Shown in pieces: positions 48,142 to 59,660 of a stretch of 64,000 bases of DNA; the first letter of the stretch is position 1, and each line of letters starts with the position of its first letter. Origin of the DNA: Antrodiella citrinella (lineage: Eukaryota; Basidiomycota; Agaricomycetes; Polyporales; Steccherinaceae); contig SGPM01000016.1 in NCBI GenBank assembly GCA_004802725.1, positions 1 to 64,000 of the forward strand. Reading direction: 5' to 3'. Position numbers and translations under genes: made by a program. The notes beneath the pieces were generated by a model. The model was not told the origin of the DNA. It ran no database searches and saw nothing but the letters and a program-made list of their open reading frames with translations.

Positions 48142-51100
48142 TCAAATATAGAACATGCTTTCCCTCAGCGACTGATGCAGACCCTGACCCCAAACCTTCT
48201 CCGCATCCTGGAAGACCTTCTCCCTCTCTGCCTGCTCTTCTTCGACCGTCTTCTTGCGACCTCTGGGACCGCCGGAACCTACGGTAGACTGAGCGTCCGT
48301 ATCCGCGAGGTTCAAGAAATTGTTGAGGTAAAGACGAGCCCTCTCGCATGCCAGATCTGCGTAGTACGCAGGCGGGATCAGGCTCACGGCCTTCGTTGCG
48401 CGGGCGTATAAATACGAATTCCGGTTCGTAACGTCCTGGAGCGTGTCTGCGGACATCTGGTTCTCGTCATACACGGCAGTGTAGTGCGTAGACCGCACGT
48501 TGCCTTGCAGGCCGTGGTGAGCCTAGCAGCGGAAGGATAGTGAGATTGAGCCTAAACCAAAGGGCTGAGTATGACTCACTTGAAGATAAAAGTCATGATT
48601 GAAGACATCCGTGATACCCTTGTCGATGACAGTTCCCGGAAGCGTGTTCCCATTCTTCACAGCATGGTCTTGTCCGGTAGCGTAGTTCCGTGCGTGATGC
48701 CGTTTCCCGCAAATCACAATTGACAGCTTGGGCCTGTAAGCACCCTTCTCGAATTTCTTGAACGTCTCCAATAATTGAGGGAGTTCGTGTCGGAGCACGA
48801 GACGGAATTGGCCCTGATGAAAGTTACATTAGAGAGGAAGAGATCATGAGAGAAAGGTACTAAGACTTACTTCAGAAACGCCGTCACGGAAAACGATGAT
48901 GCGCTCCGGCAGACGTCTGTTGATTCTCTGGTACAGCAACAATCTGTCCTTAATCATGAGGCCGAGATCTTGAACCATCTACAATGCCATATCGATTACT
49001 CAACGATCACTGCAAGAGATAAGGCGACGTACCTCTTCTGCTTCCCGGTTGATGTTGGCATTCCGCTGGATCCCGAGGCTGGCAGGATAATGTACGAACT
49101 GGTCGTCCACGCTCGCCACGACAGCGACAACTGATGGTGTTCCTTTGCGACTGTGCGGGCTCGGATGCGTCACGTCTATCGCAATGTCAGTCAATAGCAC
49201 AAACAGGACATGTCAGCGGAAACACTCACCCATGCCTACCATCATCGTCTTCTTTTCTCGCAACCACATCATAGAAGGAGCGTCGAGTGTATGATTTATA
49301 CCACCGAGTTTGACGTTCACCTTCAGCGCGACGTTCGAAAAGTACTGGTCCTGCTTCTGAGGCCTCTGTGGATCGAGACGGGCCTTCGACAGCAGCATTG
49401 AGACGGTGTGCATTCCAAGCTCAACATCGCATAGTCGCTTGATACCAGGATAGATGTAGTCGTCGATGCCAGAAAGCAGCACGAGGACGAAGCTCGGTTT
49501 GCTCTGCGGATTGATGTTATCCTTCAAAGCCTGTCGTATTATTTGGATCGCCTTCTCGCGGTAGGGATCGTTCTGACGATGGAGGGGAGGCAACTTGTCG
49601 GTGATGATGAGTCTGGGAAGCTCGTTCGACATGGTCATCCCGCTGTCTCGGCATTTCTTGGAGAAGGTCTCCACGAATTCCTTCAATTTAGAATCACGAC
49701 GGCCCTCGAACTCTTCGCGTCTCCCCTCGGTGACGACAAGTACCGCCCACTTCGTCATATCCCCTCCTTTCTGGAACTTGACGTTGACGATATTCCACGA
49801 CGCGTCCCGAACGTTCTGCTGGCGACCTCTGTATGCAATAGATGGGGCATCGAGGACACGCGCGGGGATGACGGCCATGTCGTTGCTGACTTGAAGGCGG
49901 AAACCCGCGACAGGCCCTGCGAGTGCGCCCTGTTGAAGACCCAAGGCCGGGATACCTTGGTACGCGATAGCATTCGCATTGAAAGCAGGTGGATTGCACG
50001 CAACTTTAATCATGGCGGCGGTCGAGTCCTTGTCGAGTAACCCGCGGAATGCCTGATTGGGAGGGATCTCGCAGAGCTCAGCAGGTAGATAGGTGATATT
50101 CTTCGCTGACGGAGGCGTAGCGTCGATCAATGGTAAGTTGTCCGGATATTTGAGAGTGACGTTGTACTCTGCACAAGCATTAGAACTTAGTGGTGACGAC
50201 ATGAGAAAGCACTAACTCTTCTTGAAGAAGTATTCAATGCTGACACTTCGATTTTCCTCATCGAATCTCATCATCTGCTGGCGAGCGGTAGCGTTCGTGA
50301 CTTTGCGAGCCGTGTACTTCTTGGGATACGGTAAGTGATGTGTGATGACCTGGAGTCTCTCCACGAAGGAATTGGGCATCCCTCCTTTGGATTGACGTTG
50401 GAACGCGAGCATGGCTTGGGCAAGGTTCCCCGGTTCATAAAAGGCCGTCATACAAACATTGATGTTCACCATCAATTGTTTGAATGTCGGTCTTACCGAC
50501 AGGAAAAACCCTTGCCGCGCGAAGAGTCCGAGGGATAGGGGGATATCGCGGTTTGTCGAAGGAAAAAAGTAGCGGTTCTTCCCAAAGCGGATTCCTGTGC
50601 GAGCGGCGTGCTGTTGAAGAACAAGATTGAGCGCAGAAATCAGGGACAATTTGTCGCCGGTAGTGTTGGGATTGTCCAGGCTACTGTCGCGATACTGGAC
50701 ATTGCCTTCCATGGACCTGAGCGATACATTGAAACTTTAGTTCGCTTCGCTCAGAGCTCATTGAAAACCTACTGTGTAAGATCGCTGCTATTCAGCTCAT
50801 TCTTGAGTTCAAACTCGACACGGTACGTAGGCCCATCTGGCCGAGGAGCATTTTCCAAATCTTCGACAAAGAGAATGTCGAAGGAGAGATCCTCAGGGAG
50901 TGCTCTACTTGAGACCAAACGTGTACGTCGGTCGTGCGCGATATGTGCCATGTACGGTGCGAACGCCGCGGTACGCTCAAGGAGCACCAAGACCTGAGCC
51001 TGCACAGGACCCGGCATCTTCTCCTTGCGCCGGTCCTTGCGTGGGTTAGGTTCTGAGTACTTGATCGCATACTCGTATATGGTCAGGTCCTTAGGCACAT

Positions 51101-51509
51101 TGACCGCGAAGAAATTCGCGCGCAGCTTAATAGCCTTGCCTTTTGTACCCCAACCAGGTCTCAGGGGCATCTCCGGCGTCGCTGGGACGCGCTTGAACGA
51201 CGCTACGAGAGAATCCAAGTTCTGCTGCGACAGTCGGTCGGGCAGGGTCAGGTCACCTTGCGGGTTGAAGATGTCCCCAGGGGCACCACCACGACCGCCG
51301 CCACCACCTGGTCCTCCGAAACCACGACCGCCTCCGGGAGAGCCGCCACGACTTCCGGGGGGAGCACCCTGACCACCGTGGTAGCCAGGGCCTCCTCCGC
51401 TAGCCTGAGAGCCAGCAGGGCTAGCACCTCTGGGGCCGCCGCCTCCGCCACGACCACGACCACGAGCGCGACCTCCTCCTCTGAACGAAGAACCTGACGA
51501 TTGACTCAT
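48142..51509 (-). CDS. Argonaute protein (QDE-2 type)
   Basis: About 940 aa, nine exons. The N-terminal ~75 residues are an RGG/GGR-rich tail (RARGRGRGGGGGPRGASPAG). The N and linker domains follow (IKLRANFFAVNVPKDLTIYE), then PAZ (VERLQVITHHLPYPKKYTAR), MID (WAVLVVTEGRREEF, IIRQALKDNINPQSK, SFVLVLLSGIDDYIYPGIKR) and PIWI. The slicer tetrad reads DEDH: Asp in GMDVTHPSP, Glu in the ANINREAEE region, Asp in IVFRDGVSE and His in RSTHYTAVYDENQ. It ends SLRESMFYI. It binds small RNAs and cleaves complementary transcripts in quelling/RNAi. The intact tetrad predicts slicer activity (inference). Confidence 0.96.
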
Positions 51510-52129
51510 GTTAGTAACGATACGAACGATTCAGAGTAGAATATAGAAGAGTAAGAATAAGAGTGTGATGATGTTGGGAGGTTGAAAGTAACGATGTGAT
51601 ACGCAAGTGGGCCTCTCATGGAGGTTTTATGCAAGTTGCAAGCGCTTGATTGCCCCTGGCGTCAGGTCTTCAGGCTGTGCTTTATGTCCTCAAAGAGTCT
51701 CAATGAGCGGTCGCAGTCATCAGTCCGTAAAGAATACGAATGTCAACAATATCAGATGGGAGAACAATGGAGGGCCAAGGAAGCATTCTCAACGTGTCCG
51801 AAATTATGCCATTGACGATTCATGACTCGAACGGGAACGTAGATGAATTCTGCGTAGGCTGCGCCGGATCAGCTCAATACGACTTTTAACAACGAACACG
51901 TAGATAAAAACGTGGTGTCCAAGATCTTCGTTGTTCAGCGAACAAAGGCATGCGGTTGCGTTCGCAGAAAGACGATTGCTGGTAGAGATGATGCCGCAGT
52001 CATCCGATCGGACACGATGCACACCGTCGGCTCAATAGCCCAAACGTACAATCTGAGGATGCGCAATAAATAATTTATACGTGGCGGTAAGAAAAAGAGT
52101 CATTCTATTGTACCAGCCCAAACTTGCTT
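51510..52129. other. intergenic, Argonaute promoter side
   Basis: 620 bp, both neighbours on the reverse strand. No gene seen. Confidence 0.5.
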
Positions 52130-53904
52130 TCACTGTTCCTTTTTCGTCGTTACATGTCTGTAGGTTTCCAAAGCCTTCAGACGCTCTGTTAAGGTTGGAT
52201 GCGAGTGATGGTATGCCGAATACCTAACGACATGGAGGGGTCAATCACCATCAGAGAAAAGACCGGGTGATGAACTTACATCCAATCGACCCATACAGTG
52301 GACAAGTTCTTCACGTGAAGTGTGACGAGAGCCGTGCCGAGGCGTTCGCCCATGTTGGACATATCTTCCACTTTCAGCCTGTCCTTCAGCTCACACGCAA
52401 ACTGGTCGGCCTCATATTCGAATTTGCGGCTGACAATATTCATGCCGATGCCAACGAATGCCTCCAAGGGTATGAGAATCATCTGCAAAGCAGGTGTCAG
52501 CACCACATTGAACTTCGGATACAGAAGAAAACGAACCTGGAAGAGCATGAACGCGAGGATGGTGGGTGGTTTGGCAGCCACGGCTTTGCTGAAGCCAAAT
52601 GATCGCAAGAAAAGGGGCGCGTGCATGAATGCGGGGAACAAGCCAAGGATCGTGAAGATGTGGAGTTGCGAAACCAGAAGCATCTTGGTGGGATGCATGT
52701 AATACCAGTGACCAAGTTCGTGGGCTGCATGACGAAGAACCATCAGTATAACGATCAGCAGTGAGTGCAGGATACTTACCAAGAACAGCTTCAACTTCCT
52801 CGGCTTTGCTCTGCTTGATGAGCGTATCAAAGACCACGATGTGCTTGCTCTGCAAATGACAGTTCAGTCGCGTTAGCGTCTGGGTCAGGTCACACAACTT
52901 ACCCAAGGGAGACCAAAGAAGTACGCGTTGCTGTGTGAACTACGCTTAGAGCCGTCGATCTCGTACAAATGCTTCAACGGGAACTTGAGCTTGGTAGCAA
53001 GTGCCTCGATACGGCTACGCAATTCACCCTCAGCCAAGGGGGATAGTTTGTTGAACAAGGGCTGGATGACGGTGGGATACAGGATAACCATGATCATCTG
53101 GAAGGAGATCCTGAGACGTGGGTCGTACCAAGATTGACGTGATGAGTAAATATGCGGTACTCACAGGAAAGCCATAAGCCATGGAACGAAACGGTCTCCT
53201 GCCCACTGGAAGACGTAGAGGAACGCCGCCAAGAAAGGTGCGCCGATCGCAAGACCGATCCCCCAGCCCTTGAGTAGGTCAGTGACGAAGAGGGCTGGAG
53301 TGGTTTTGTTGAAACCATGCTTCTCCTCTAAAACGAACGTGGAATAGACCGAGAAGGGGAGGGAGGGGATGGATGAGACGAAGTATACAACGCAGGAGAA
53401 GACAATGGATCGGAGGATCTGATGTAACATTCAGTATACCGCACCATAAAAATAGAGCTTCACGACGGACCTCATACTGTGTGCTGTACCCAAACTGTCC
53501 AATAAGCTTCCCCGCTACGTCCCATGCCCAAGGATATGCACCGTAGTGCAACATCAATGAGTCGACAGTCTGCTTGTACAGTCCTGACACAAGACTGAAT
53601 TTTGCCTTGTCCTTTCCATACGCTTGCGACTTGCTGAACACTTCAGGGGTGAAGTGTAGTGCCAAGGCGTGCGGCGGGGACGTTTTGGAGTACAGAGGGT
53701 ACTGACGGAGTCTTGCATATCAACCAGACGTAGTTTCAGCATAGAGCCGAGACAAGGAATCTCGCATACGTACAAGAGATACGACTCGAAGAGACAAACT
53801 GTCCAGGAGAAAGCCTGAACATATAGCTTCCAGTCAATGGGCTCTGTGGCTACGAATGAAAGCTGCTGCTGCACAACCCCGAGCTGGTTGTGTAGGAAAT
53901 CCAT
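52130..53904 (-). CDS. STE24: CAAX prenyl protease Ste24
   Basis: About 450 aa, seven or eight exons. Start MDFLHNQLGVVQQQLSFVAT, then LRQYPLYSKTSPPHALA and FVLEEKHGFNKTT, both signatures of the M48A family. The third marker is DGSKRSSHSNAYFFGLPW. The zinc site is HELGH (AHELGHWYYMHPTKM), with the third ligand in SRKFEYEADQFA. The C-terminus is YSAYHHSHPTLTERLKALET. It is an ER/inner-nuclear-membrane metalloprotease that removes the AAX tripeptide from farnesylated CAAX proteins such as mating pheromone precursors. The exon join just before the zinc site (AVLA|HELGH) is in phase. Confidence 0.95.
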
Positions 53905-54361
53905 GATGATTGCTAGAGAGGTCCAACCAGTTCAATGGCGTCCTTTCTTGTCGTGTACCGTGAAATAGAAAAACCGAGGAGGAGGAGGAGACGTAAAGAA
54001 ATACAGTCTCGGTCAAACGAGTAGTGTACCAGCGCTTAAACCGACTACGTGTCTTCTATGGGCGTCTGTTTACGATCGTGTGGGTAACCGTAAAATGAAC
54101 TTGCCGCACCAATCTACAGAACGATTCTTCACGATGTGTCCACAGTCGTCACGATATCGCTGAAATATAGAGGATGCAACCAAGCCGAGATAAATGTACA
54201 AGGTAAGTACACTACGGTCAAGAATTATGTTAGGGTATGGTCGCTGTAAAGCAGGGAAAGAGGAAAAGGAAAGCAGGTGCGACAGGAGAAAGGCCGAAGG
54301 AAGAATATCAAAAGAGTGTAAGAGTAATAGAGGAGAGAGAATCTGGTGGTGTGGCGTTGGT
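53905..54361. other. intergenic
   Basis: Between the STE24 start and the TFIIS end. No gene seen. Confidence 0.5.
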
Positions 54362-55737
54362 TTAAGAGAACTTCCATCTGGTTCCAGGAGATGAGATGAG
54401 TGGTCACTGGGAGGAAGGAGAGACGAACACACCTGTTGTTACATACGGTACAACTGTATTCACGTCGCAGATCAGACACGGGTCAAATAGTTGATGGAGA
54501 AATTGTACGCACGTTACAAATGTCTAAAAGAATGTATGTCAGTGAACGAGGTAAAAAGTGGTAGACAAGCTTACAGTCATAGGCTCATCGGCGCTGCGGG
54601 TCTGGGCTTGACGATAGCGACATTTTCGCTTCCTCGGGTGTCAGCTTCCTTACTTAGATGTTGAAAAACGCACACACTGACCTGCTTGCAACGACCACAC
54701 TGGAAGGCATCGGTCTCTGCCTGCACCTCTTCAGCCCCTAGAGTTTTGAACAGGTTCTCTTCCCTGATCTTGTTGTCCCCCGCCTTGCGTTCCTCTGAAG
54801 CCATCTCTTGACTCGTCATCTTGCAGAATTTCGCAACAGAGAGATCACCAGTAACAATGCTCTCTCGCAGACTGGGGTTGTTCTTGTCTTTGAGATTCAC
54901 GTAGAGGGAACGGATCTTGGCTTTGTAACCTGATGTGACACCCACGTTGTCCGCGAGAATAGTGGATTCGATGGCTTTGGCTCTGGACAAGATTTGCTCG
55001 ATGGCTGCGCGCGAGGGTCAGCGCTAGAAGATAATAAGAGTCACACGAGGAAGTCACTTACGGGCACCAGAGTCGGAGGCGAGAGCATCGTATATGAGCT
55101 CTGCACATTTGTCCCGAGTAGAGTCTGCTGTCCCAATCTTGACACCGTCGCTTTTGGCGTTGCGCACATCTGCCTTTGAGTTTGTAGGCGTAGCAGGCTG
55201 TGGCGTCGAGGACTGGCGATTCGTGGAGGCCATAGACAACTTCCGAACTGGCACTCACATTAGTCAATGGGTTACTGGAGTAGGCAGACGCTGTACTCAC
55301 CGGGTGGTTTTGCGGGAGGTGCGGGCGTAGCCGACGTTGACGACTGAGCAGCAGCGGGCTTGCCTCCGTGACTCTGTTTTTCCCTCTCTACCTCATTCTT
55401 CCACATCTTGACAATCTCCTTCGCGAGATCTGCGACATTTTTGCTTGCATGTGTCCGCAACTTGCCTACTGCGAGTCCTGCCTTGCTTTCCTGTAGGGAA
55501 GAAAATGGTCAATGAGCGCTATGTGTGGTGAGAAATGAATGGCGTACCCTCAGGACCGCCTCGGTGATTTTGGCCTCCTTCTTCAACGTCTGCAGTATCC
55601 CAATCGTCTCCTGGAAGGCAACACAGTCAGAAAAACTCACTTGACGGTGAGGACATGGGAAAAGAGCGTCGTACCTCCTCGGTCGACGCACGCTGAAGCG
55701 ATTTGACCAGCGTCTTCAATTCTGACACTGCCGACAT
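54362..55737 (-). CDS. DST1: transcription elongation factor S-II (TFIIS)
   Basis: About 315 aa. N-terminal LW/TFIIS-N domain (MSAVSELKTLVKSLQRASTE, GILQTLKKEAKITEAVLRES), a Ser/Pro/Ala linker, the central domain (RDKCAELIYDALASDSGA, YKAKIRSLYVNLKDKNNPSL, REENLFKTLGAEE), then the zinc ribbon. The ribbon starts FQCGRCKQRKCRYRQAQTRS, carries the RSADEP catalytic acidic loop and ends TFVTCTVCNNRWKFS. That last part is recovered only by splicing an 11-nt exon (54513-54523), a 21-nt exon (54433-54453) and a 16-nt final coding exon (54362-54377), all in phase with GT-AG introns of 51, 59 and 55 nt. It rescues arrested Pol II by stimulating transcript cleavage. Confidence 0.95.
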
Positions 55738-56044
55738 AGTTGTCTAAGTGTTGTGATCCCGCCTATCTACGAGACTGTACAGAGTACTCTAATCGTCTTC
55801 CTCTCAACGCGTCGCTCGCAACGAAGAGCAGTAGTAGGGAGTCGTGAGCACGACGCAGCTGAGTTGAGCGAGAGCAGCGGCCAAGCAGCGACGCAGTGAG
55901 ATTAGCTCAGTCGCGGACACAAACACGCACAAACACCGCGCTGAACGTCTCTGACGACCTCTAACACACCTTCATCGCTGTTCTCCACGTCCTTGCAGGT
56001 GTCTCCGAACCTATACACGTTTATTCCCTGTCATTCCCCTCGCC
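55738..56044. promoter_or_regulatory. divergent promoter, TFIIS / PRP46
   Basis: 307 bp between start codons of two core gene-expression factors. No clear TATA box. Confidence 0.55.
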
Positions 56045-57677
56045 ATGTCGACGTCAACATTACCACCGCTGAACCCTTTGCTGCAAGTAGGCGGAAAACG
56101 CACTCGGGCCGTGTTCGACTCATATCCGGACGACAGCATGAAGGAGGACGAAAAGAGGTGAGCTTTGTGGTGATGATACTGCCTTACAAGTGCTCATGAT
56201 TTTGTGAACTAGTGCGCGTATCAAGCTGGCCATCAAAATCAACGACGAGTATAGAGATTTCAAAGAGCTTCCTGGTGCGCTGCTAGCCCAGCAGGGTCAT
56301 GTGGGACCCGCACGACCAAAAGAGCAGAGAAAGATGATTACGGGCGGACGTACGTCTGTGTGCCTTTTCTGTCTTGTCTCGTTACTGAAGTCTACCATGT
56401 AGCCTCTTCAGAGACCGGACAGTTGATTGCTTCTATCGACAACACGCCAATACCTCAGCCCTCCACATTCTCATCTTCAAACAATCTCTCCAAAGCCCTT
56501 CAACTTCACAAAACAACACGAACGATCAAGCCCACGTATCATGCGCCTTGGAAACTTATGCGTGTCATTTCTGGACATCTGGGGTGGGTGCGGAGTGTTG
56601 CAGTGGAGCCAGGAAACCAGTGGTTCGCGACAGGAGCGGGAGACCGTGTTATTAAGATTTGGGATTTAGCGTCAGGAGAGCTCAAGTTGTCGTTGACGGG
56701 TCATATATCCACGGTGAGAGGTCTGGCAGTGTCTTCACGGCATCCCTACCTGTTTTCTTGTGGCGAGGACAAGGTGTGTATTTGACTTCTCTTGTCGAGG
56801 GCATATATCTCAAACGACCTGTACAGATGGTCAAGTGTTGGGATCTGGAAGCCAACAAAGTCATTCGGCATTATCACGGCCACTTATCAGGAGTTTACTC
56901 GCTGAGTCTGCACCCCACTCTCGACGTTCTCGTTACGGCGGGGCGAGATGCATCAGCCCGCGTTTGGGATATGCGGACTAAAGCACAAATACATGTGCTC
57001 GCTGGTCATACTGCCACCGTTGCTGACGTCAAATGCCAAGAGTCGGATCCCCAAGTCATCACAGGCAGTATGGATTCCACGGTTCGGTGAGCTATGGGCA
57101 GTCTCATTCGTGTGTGCCGGTATTCTGACACGCCGTGCAGGTTATGGGACTTGGCAGCAGGGAAGACTATGACTACCTTAACTCATCACAAGAAGTCCGT
57201 TCGCGCTCTTGCAATACATCCGACGGAATATTCGTTTGCTTCCGCGTCAGCAGGAGGAAACAACATCAAGAAATGGAAGTGTCCTGAAGGCACATTCGTG
57301 TTCAACTTCAGCGGTCACAATGCGATCATCAATACCCTCTCTGTGAACTCAGAAGGCGTCTTCTTCTCGGGCGGTATGTATTTGCATCCTAGTCTATTTG
57401 CTTACCCTGTTAACACATTCGCCCGTTTCATTGTCGCAGGTGATAACGGTTCACTGACCCTTTGGGATTACGATACTGGAACGGCCTTCCAGAACATGGA
57501 TGACATCCCCCAACCGGGTTCGCTCGAAGCGGAAGCGGGTGTATTCTGTTCGACCTTCGATATGACGGGTACTAGGTTGTTCACTGGCGGTGCTGACAAA
57601 ACCATCAAGGTGATTACGAGTTCTGTTTTCCGCTTTCGCTCTCACTAAGTTATGTCTGGCAGGTGTATGCGGAGTAA
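56045..57677 (+). CDS. PRP46: pre-mRNA-splicing factor PRP46 (PLRG1), WD40
   Basis: About 430 aa, eight or so exons. N-terminal [20 protein letters not shown] and [20 protein letters not shown] (PLRG1-type leader), then seven WD repeats beginning at [20 protein letters not shown]. Landmarks are [69 protein letters not shown] and [12 protein letters not shown]. It is a core subunit of the Prp19/NTC-associated spliceosome. The protein stops at KVYAE; metazoan PLRG1 continues for about 25 residues, so the C-terminal extension is missing here, as in some fungi. Confidence 0.95.
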
Positions 57678-57904
57678 ACGCAATGATTTTTGCTGCTTTT
57701 TTTACTTACTGTACGCTTCTGCTATAATGTACCCTTGTTTTTCGATTGGACTCTCCGCGGACAAAACATGATTCGATTGTGAGCTCTCGCGACTCTAATG
57801 GCATGATCCCTGACCAGCCGCAGCGTGCACATATACTTATCGTTTGCAGGCGCATTATCCTCGGAAATGACCATGCCCGCTCCAACGCGAGGATGGGATT
57901 TTTT

Positions 57905-58147
57905 CTAAGTACAACATTCAGCTGACACTATACTGAGAACAAATGGTCGTACTCCGGCTACGTCGCTGCGGTTGAATTCGAGGATATACTCCAAGGCTTC
58001 TTCATTTATGTTGCAGTCTCTCTCCTTGGCGGCCATCATGAAGCGCAATATCTTGAGTCCTCCCTGCAGGCGCTGTCGGCCACGATACGGCCACTGTGGA
58101 TCGAAGTGGGAATTATTGTGAATTTCTGGACGTTGTGCAGCGGGATT
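57905..58147 (-). pseudogene. coding-like relic, no family recognised
   Basis: A reverse-strand frame of 80 codons, open between two stops, reads natural-looking protein: HFDPQWPYRGRQRLQGG, LKILRFMMAAKERDCNI, NEEALEYILEFNRSDV, AGVRPFV. It has no ATG at its beginning (only internal Met), so it is either an exon whose partners are lost or a gene remnant. Codon choice is unlike random intergenic sequence. Confidence 0.35.
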
Positions 58148-58261
58148 TTAGCTGCCAACGCACCGAGTACACTTGATGATGTGCTCTCTTAGATGACCTC
58201 CAGAGGTGTTTTACTAGGCTATGTCGGTGTCATGGTAGCGTCTGCAGTACTGTCGACAACG

Positions 58262-58270
58262 TATAAAAGG
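58262..58270 (+). promoter_or_regulatory. TATA box
   Basis: TATAAAAGG, 73 nt before the ATG of the isochorismatase-like gene. Confidence 0.6.
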
Positions 58271-58342
58271 GCCGTCTCAAGACTGGATGGAGCAGAACAG
58301 CACAGGAGCCTCCAGTTATCCTTTCCCGCACTCACGTTAACG

Positions 58343-59321
58343 ATGCAGTTCACTAACACCTCCACAAAGCTTTTCCTCGTCTTGATCGTTGGGCTTTGCT
58401 CCCAACGTATGTTCCGTCTTGAAGCCATATTTTATCTGACCGCGACTGACAAGTTTATGAATATATAGCACTCGCTTTCACGTATGATCGACTGGACAAG
58501 ACGAACACGATGTTGCTAGTCGTTGATCACCAGGAGGGCTTGTTCCAGATGGCTCGTGATCAGGTCCCGTCTGCGTACAAGAGCAGTATCCTCGCGCACG
58601 CCGCTCTTGTGAAGGTCTTCAGCCTCCCGACGATCTTAACCACCAGCGCTGATACAGGTGAATATTCTGCCATTGTTATGCCTGGCATCGAACACTAATC
58701 ATCCTACTCTAGGTCCCAACGGTCCGCTACCTGAAGAAATTGTCGCGATGCACCCGAACTCCATGTTCATCCACCGACAGGGTGAGGCGAACACCTGGGA
58801 CAACGCAGAGTTCCAGGCTGTCGTTAAAGGAACAGGCAAGAAGCAGGTTATCCTCTCCGGTATCACTACAGACGTACGTCTACCTCCCTCGCGCGCACAG
58901 CTTAGACTAACCATCTCAACTGCCTAGATTTGCACCTCTTTCCTAGCTCCCTCTTTGGTAGAAGCAGGGTTCTCTGTGTTCGCCAACGCCGATGCATCCG
59001 GTACATTCAACGTCCGCACGGCTGATGACTCGGACGCCAACGACCGCATGCGTGCGGCGGGCGTGCAGATTCTGTCTACATTCGCCGTCGCACAAGCTCA
59101 TGAGGGACTGGAGGGCCACCCCCGGTCAAGTCGAGTTGTTGCCGTTCTTCGATACGTGAGTGCTCACCAGCTCGGCGTCACCGTGTATCTCGTTTCTAAA
59201 TTGTTTTGGTCATCCTAGGTACCTGCCGGAGTATGGGTTCTTGACCAGGGCACACGACGCTGCTGTTCTGAACGGCACTGTGTCTGCCTTCCATGGTCAG
59301 TCACCTGTGGATGATTTCTAG
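58343..59321 (+). pseudogene. secreted YcaC-like isochorismatase-family hydrolase with frameshift
   Basis: N-terminal signal peptide (TKLFLVLIVGLCSQPLAF), then the fold of cysteine hydrolases: TMLLVVDHQEGLF (catalytic Asp), HRQGEANTWDNAEFQAVV, KKQVILSGITTDICTSFLAP (catalytic Cys in TDIC), SVFANADASGTF and DRMRAAGVQILSTFAVA. Right after that the expected LMRDWRATPGQVELLPFFDT is present, but in another frame (59097-59154), continuing after an intron as YLPEYGFLTRAHDAAVLNGT to TAG at 59319. The break looks like 2 nt lost from a GAGCTC context at ~59092-59097. As written the protein would be truncated soon after. It could be a sequencing error, because everything else is intact. The family hydrolyses small amides or vinyl ethers; the substrate here is unknown. 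Confidence 0.7.
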
Positions 59322-59660
59322 AGATGCTTGTGCTCTTCTTCGCGGACTAGTTTCCGCGAGTTTCTGCGGATCCATGTACCCTCTGACGCCATTAGAAGTA
59401 CTGAGGACAACCTGACCTAGCATTCAGATTATCGTCGTGAAAGCCAAGTTACAACAATATATCTCCATTATGGCTACAGTAACTGTGGGAATCGACTCTC
59501 GTGGAAGCCCTCTATCGTCACCGAATCACTACGGTGACTGATTTCTTCCATCCATCCTGAGCTGCCCGATTAAGTATATATTCCTCCATCAGTAGCCTGC
59601 AAGCCGTCGAACGCTCTCCTTCCTCGCGATAAGATCCCTACTCAAACTGAGAGAAAGTAC
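59322..59660. other. intergenic
   Basis: AT-rich stretch with TATATATTCC near 59573. No gene seen. Confidence 0.4.

Noticed and set aside
47315..51509. GNAT and Argonaute as a functional defence pair
   Set aside because: They are convergent neighbours with ordinary spacing; nothing in the sequence ties the acetyltransferase to silencing.
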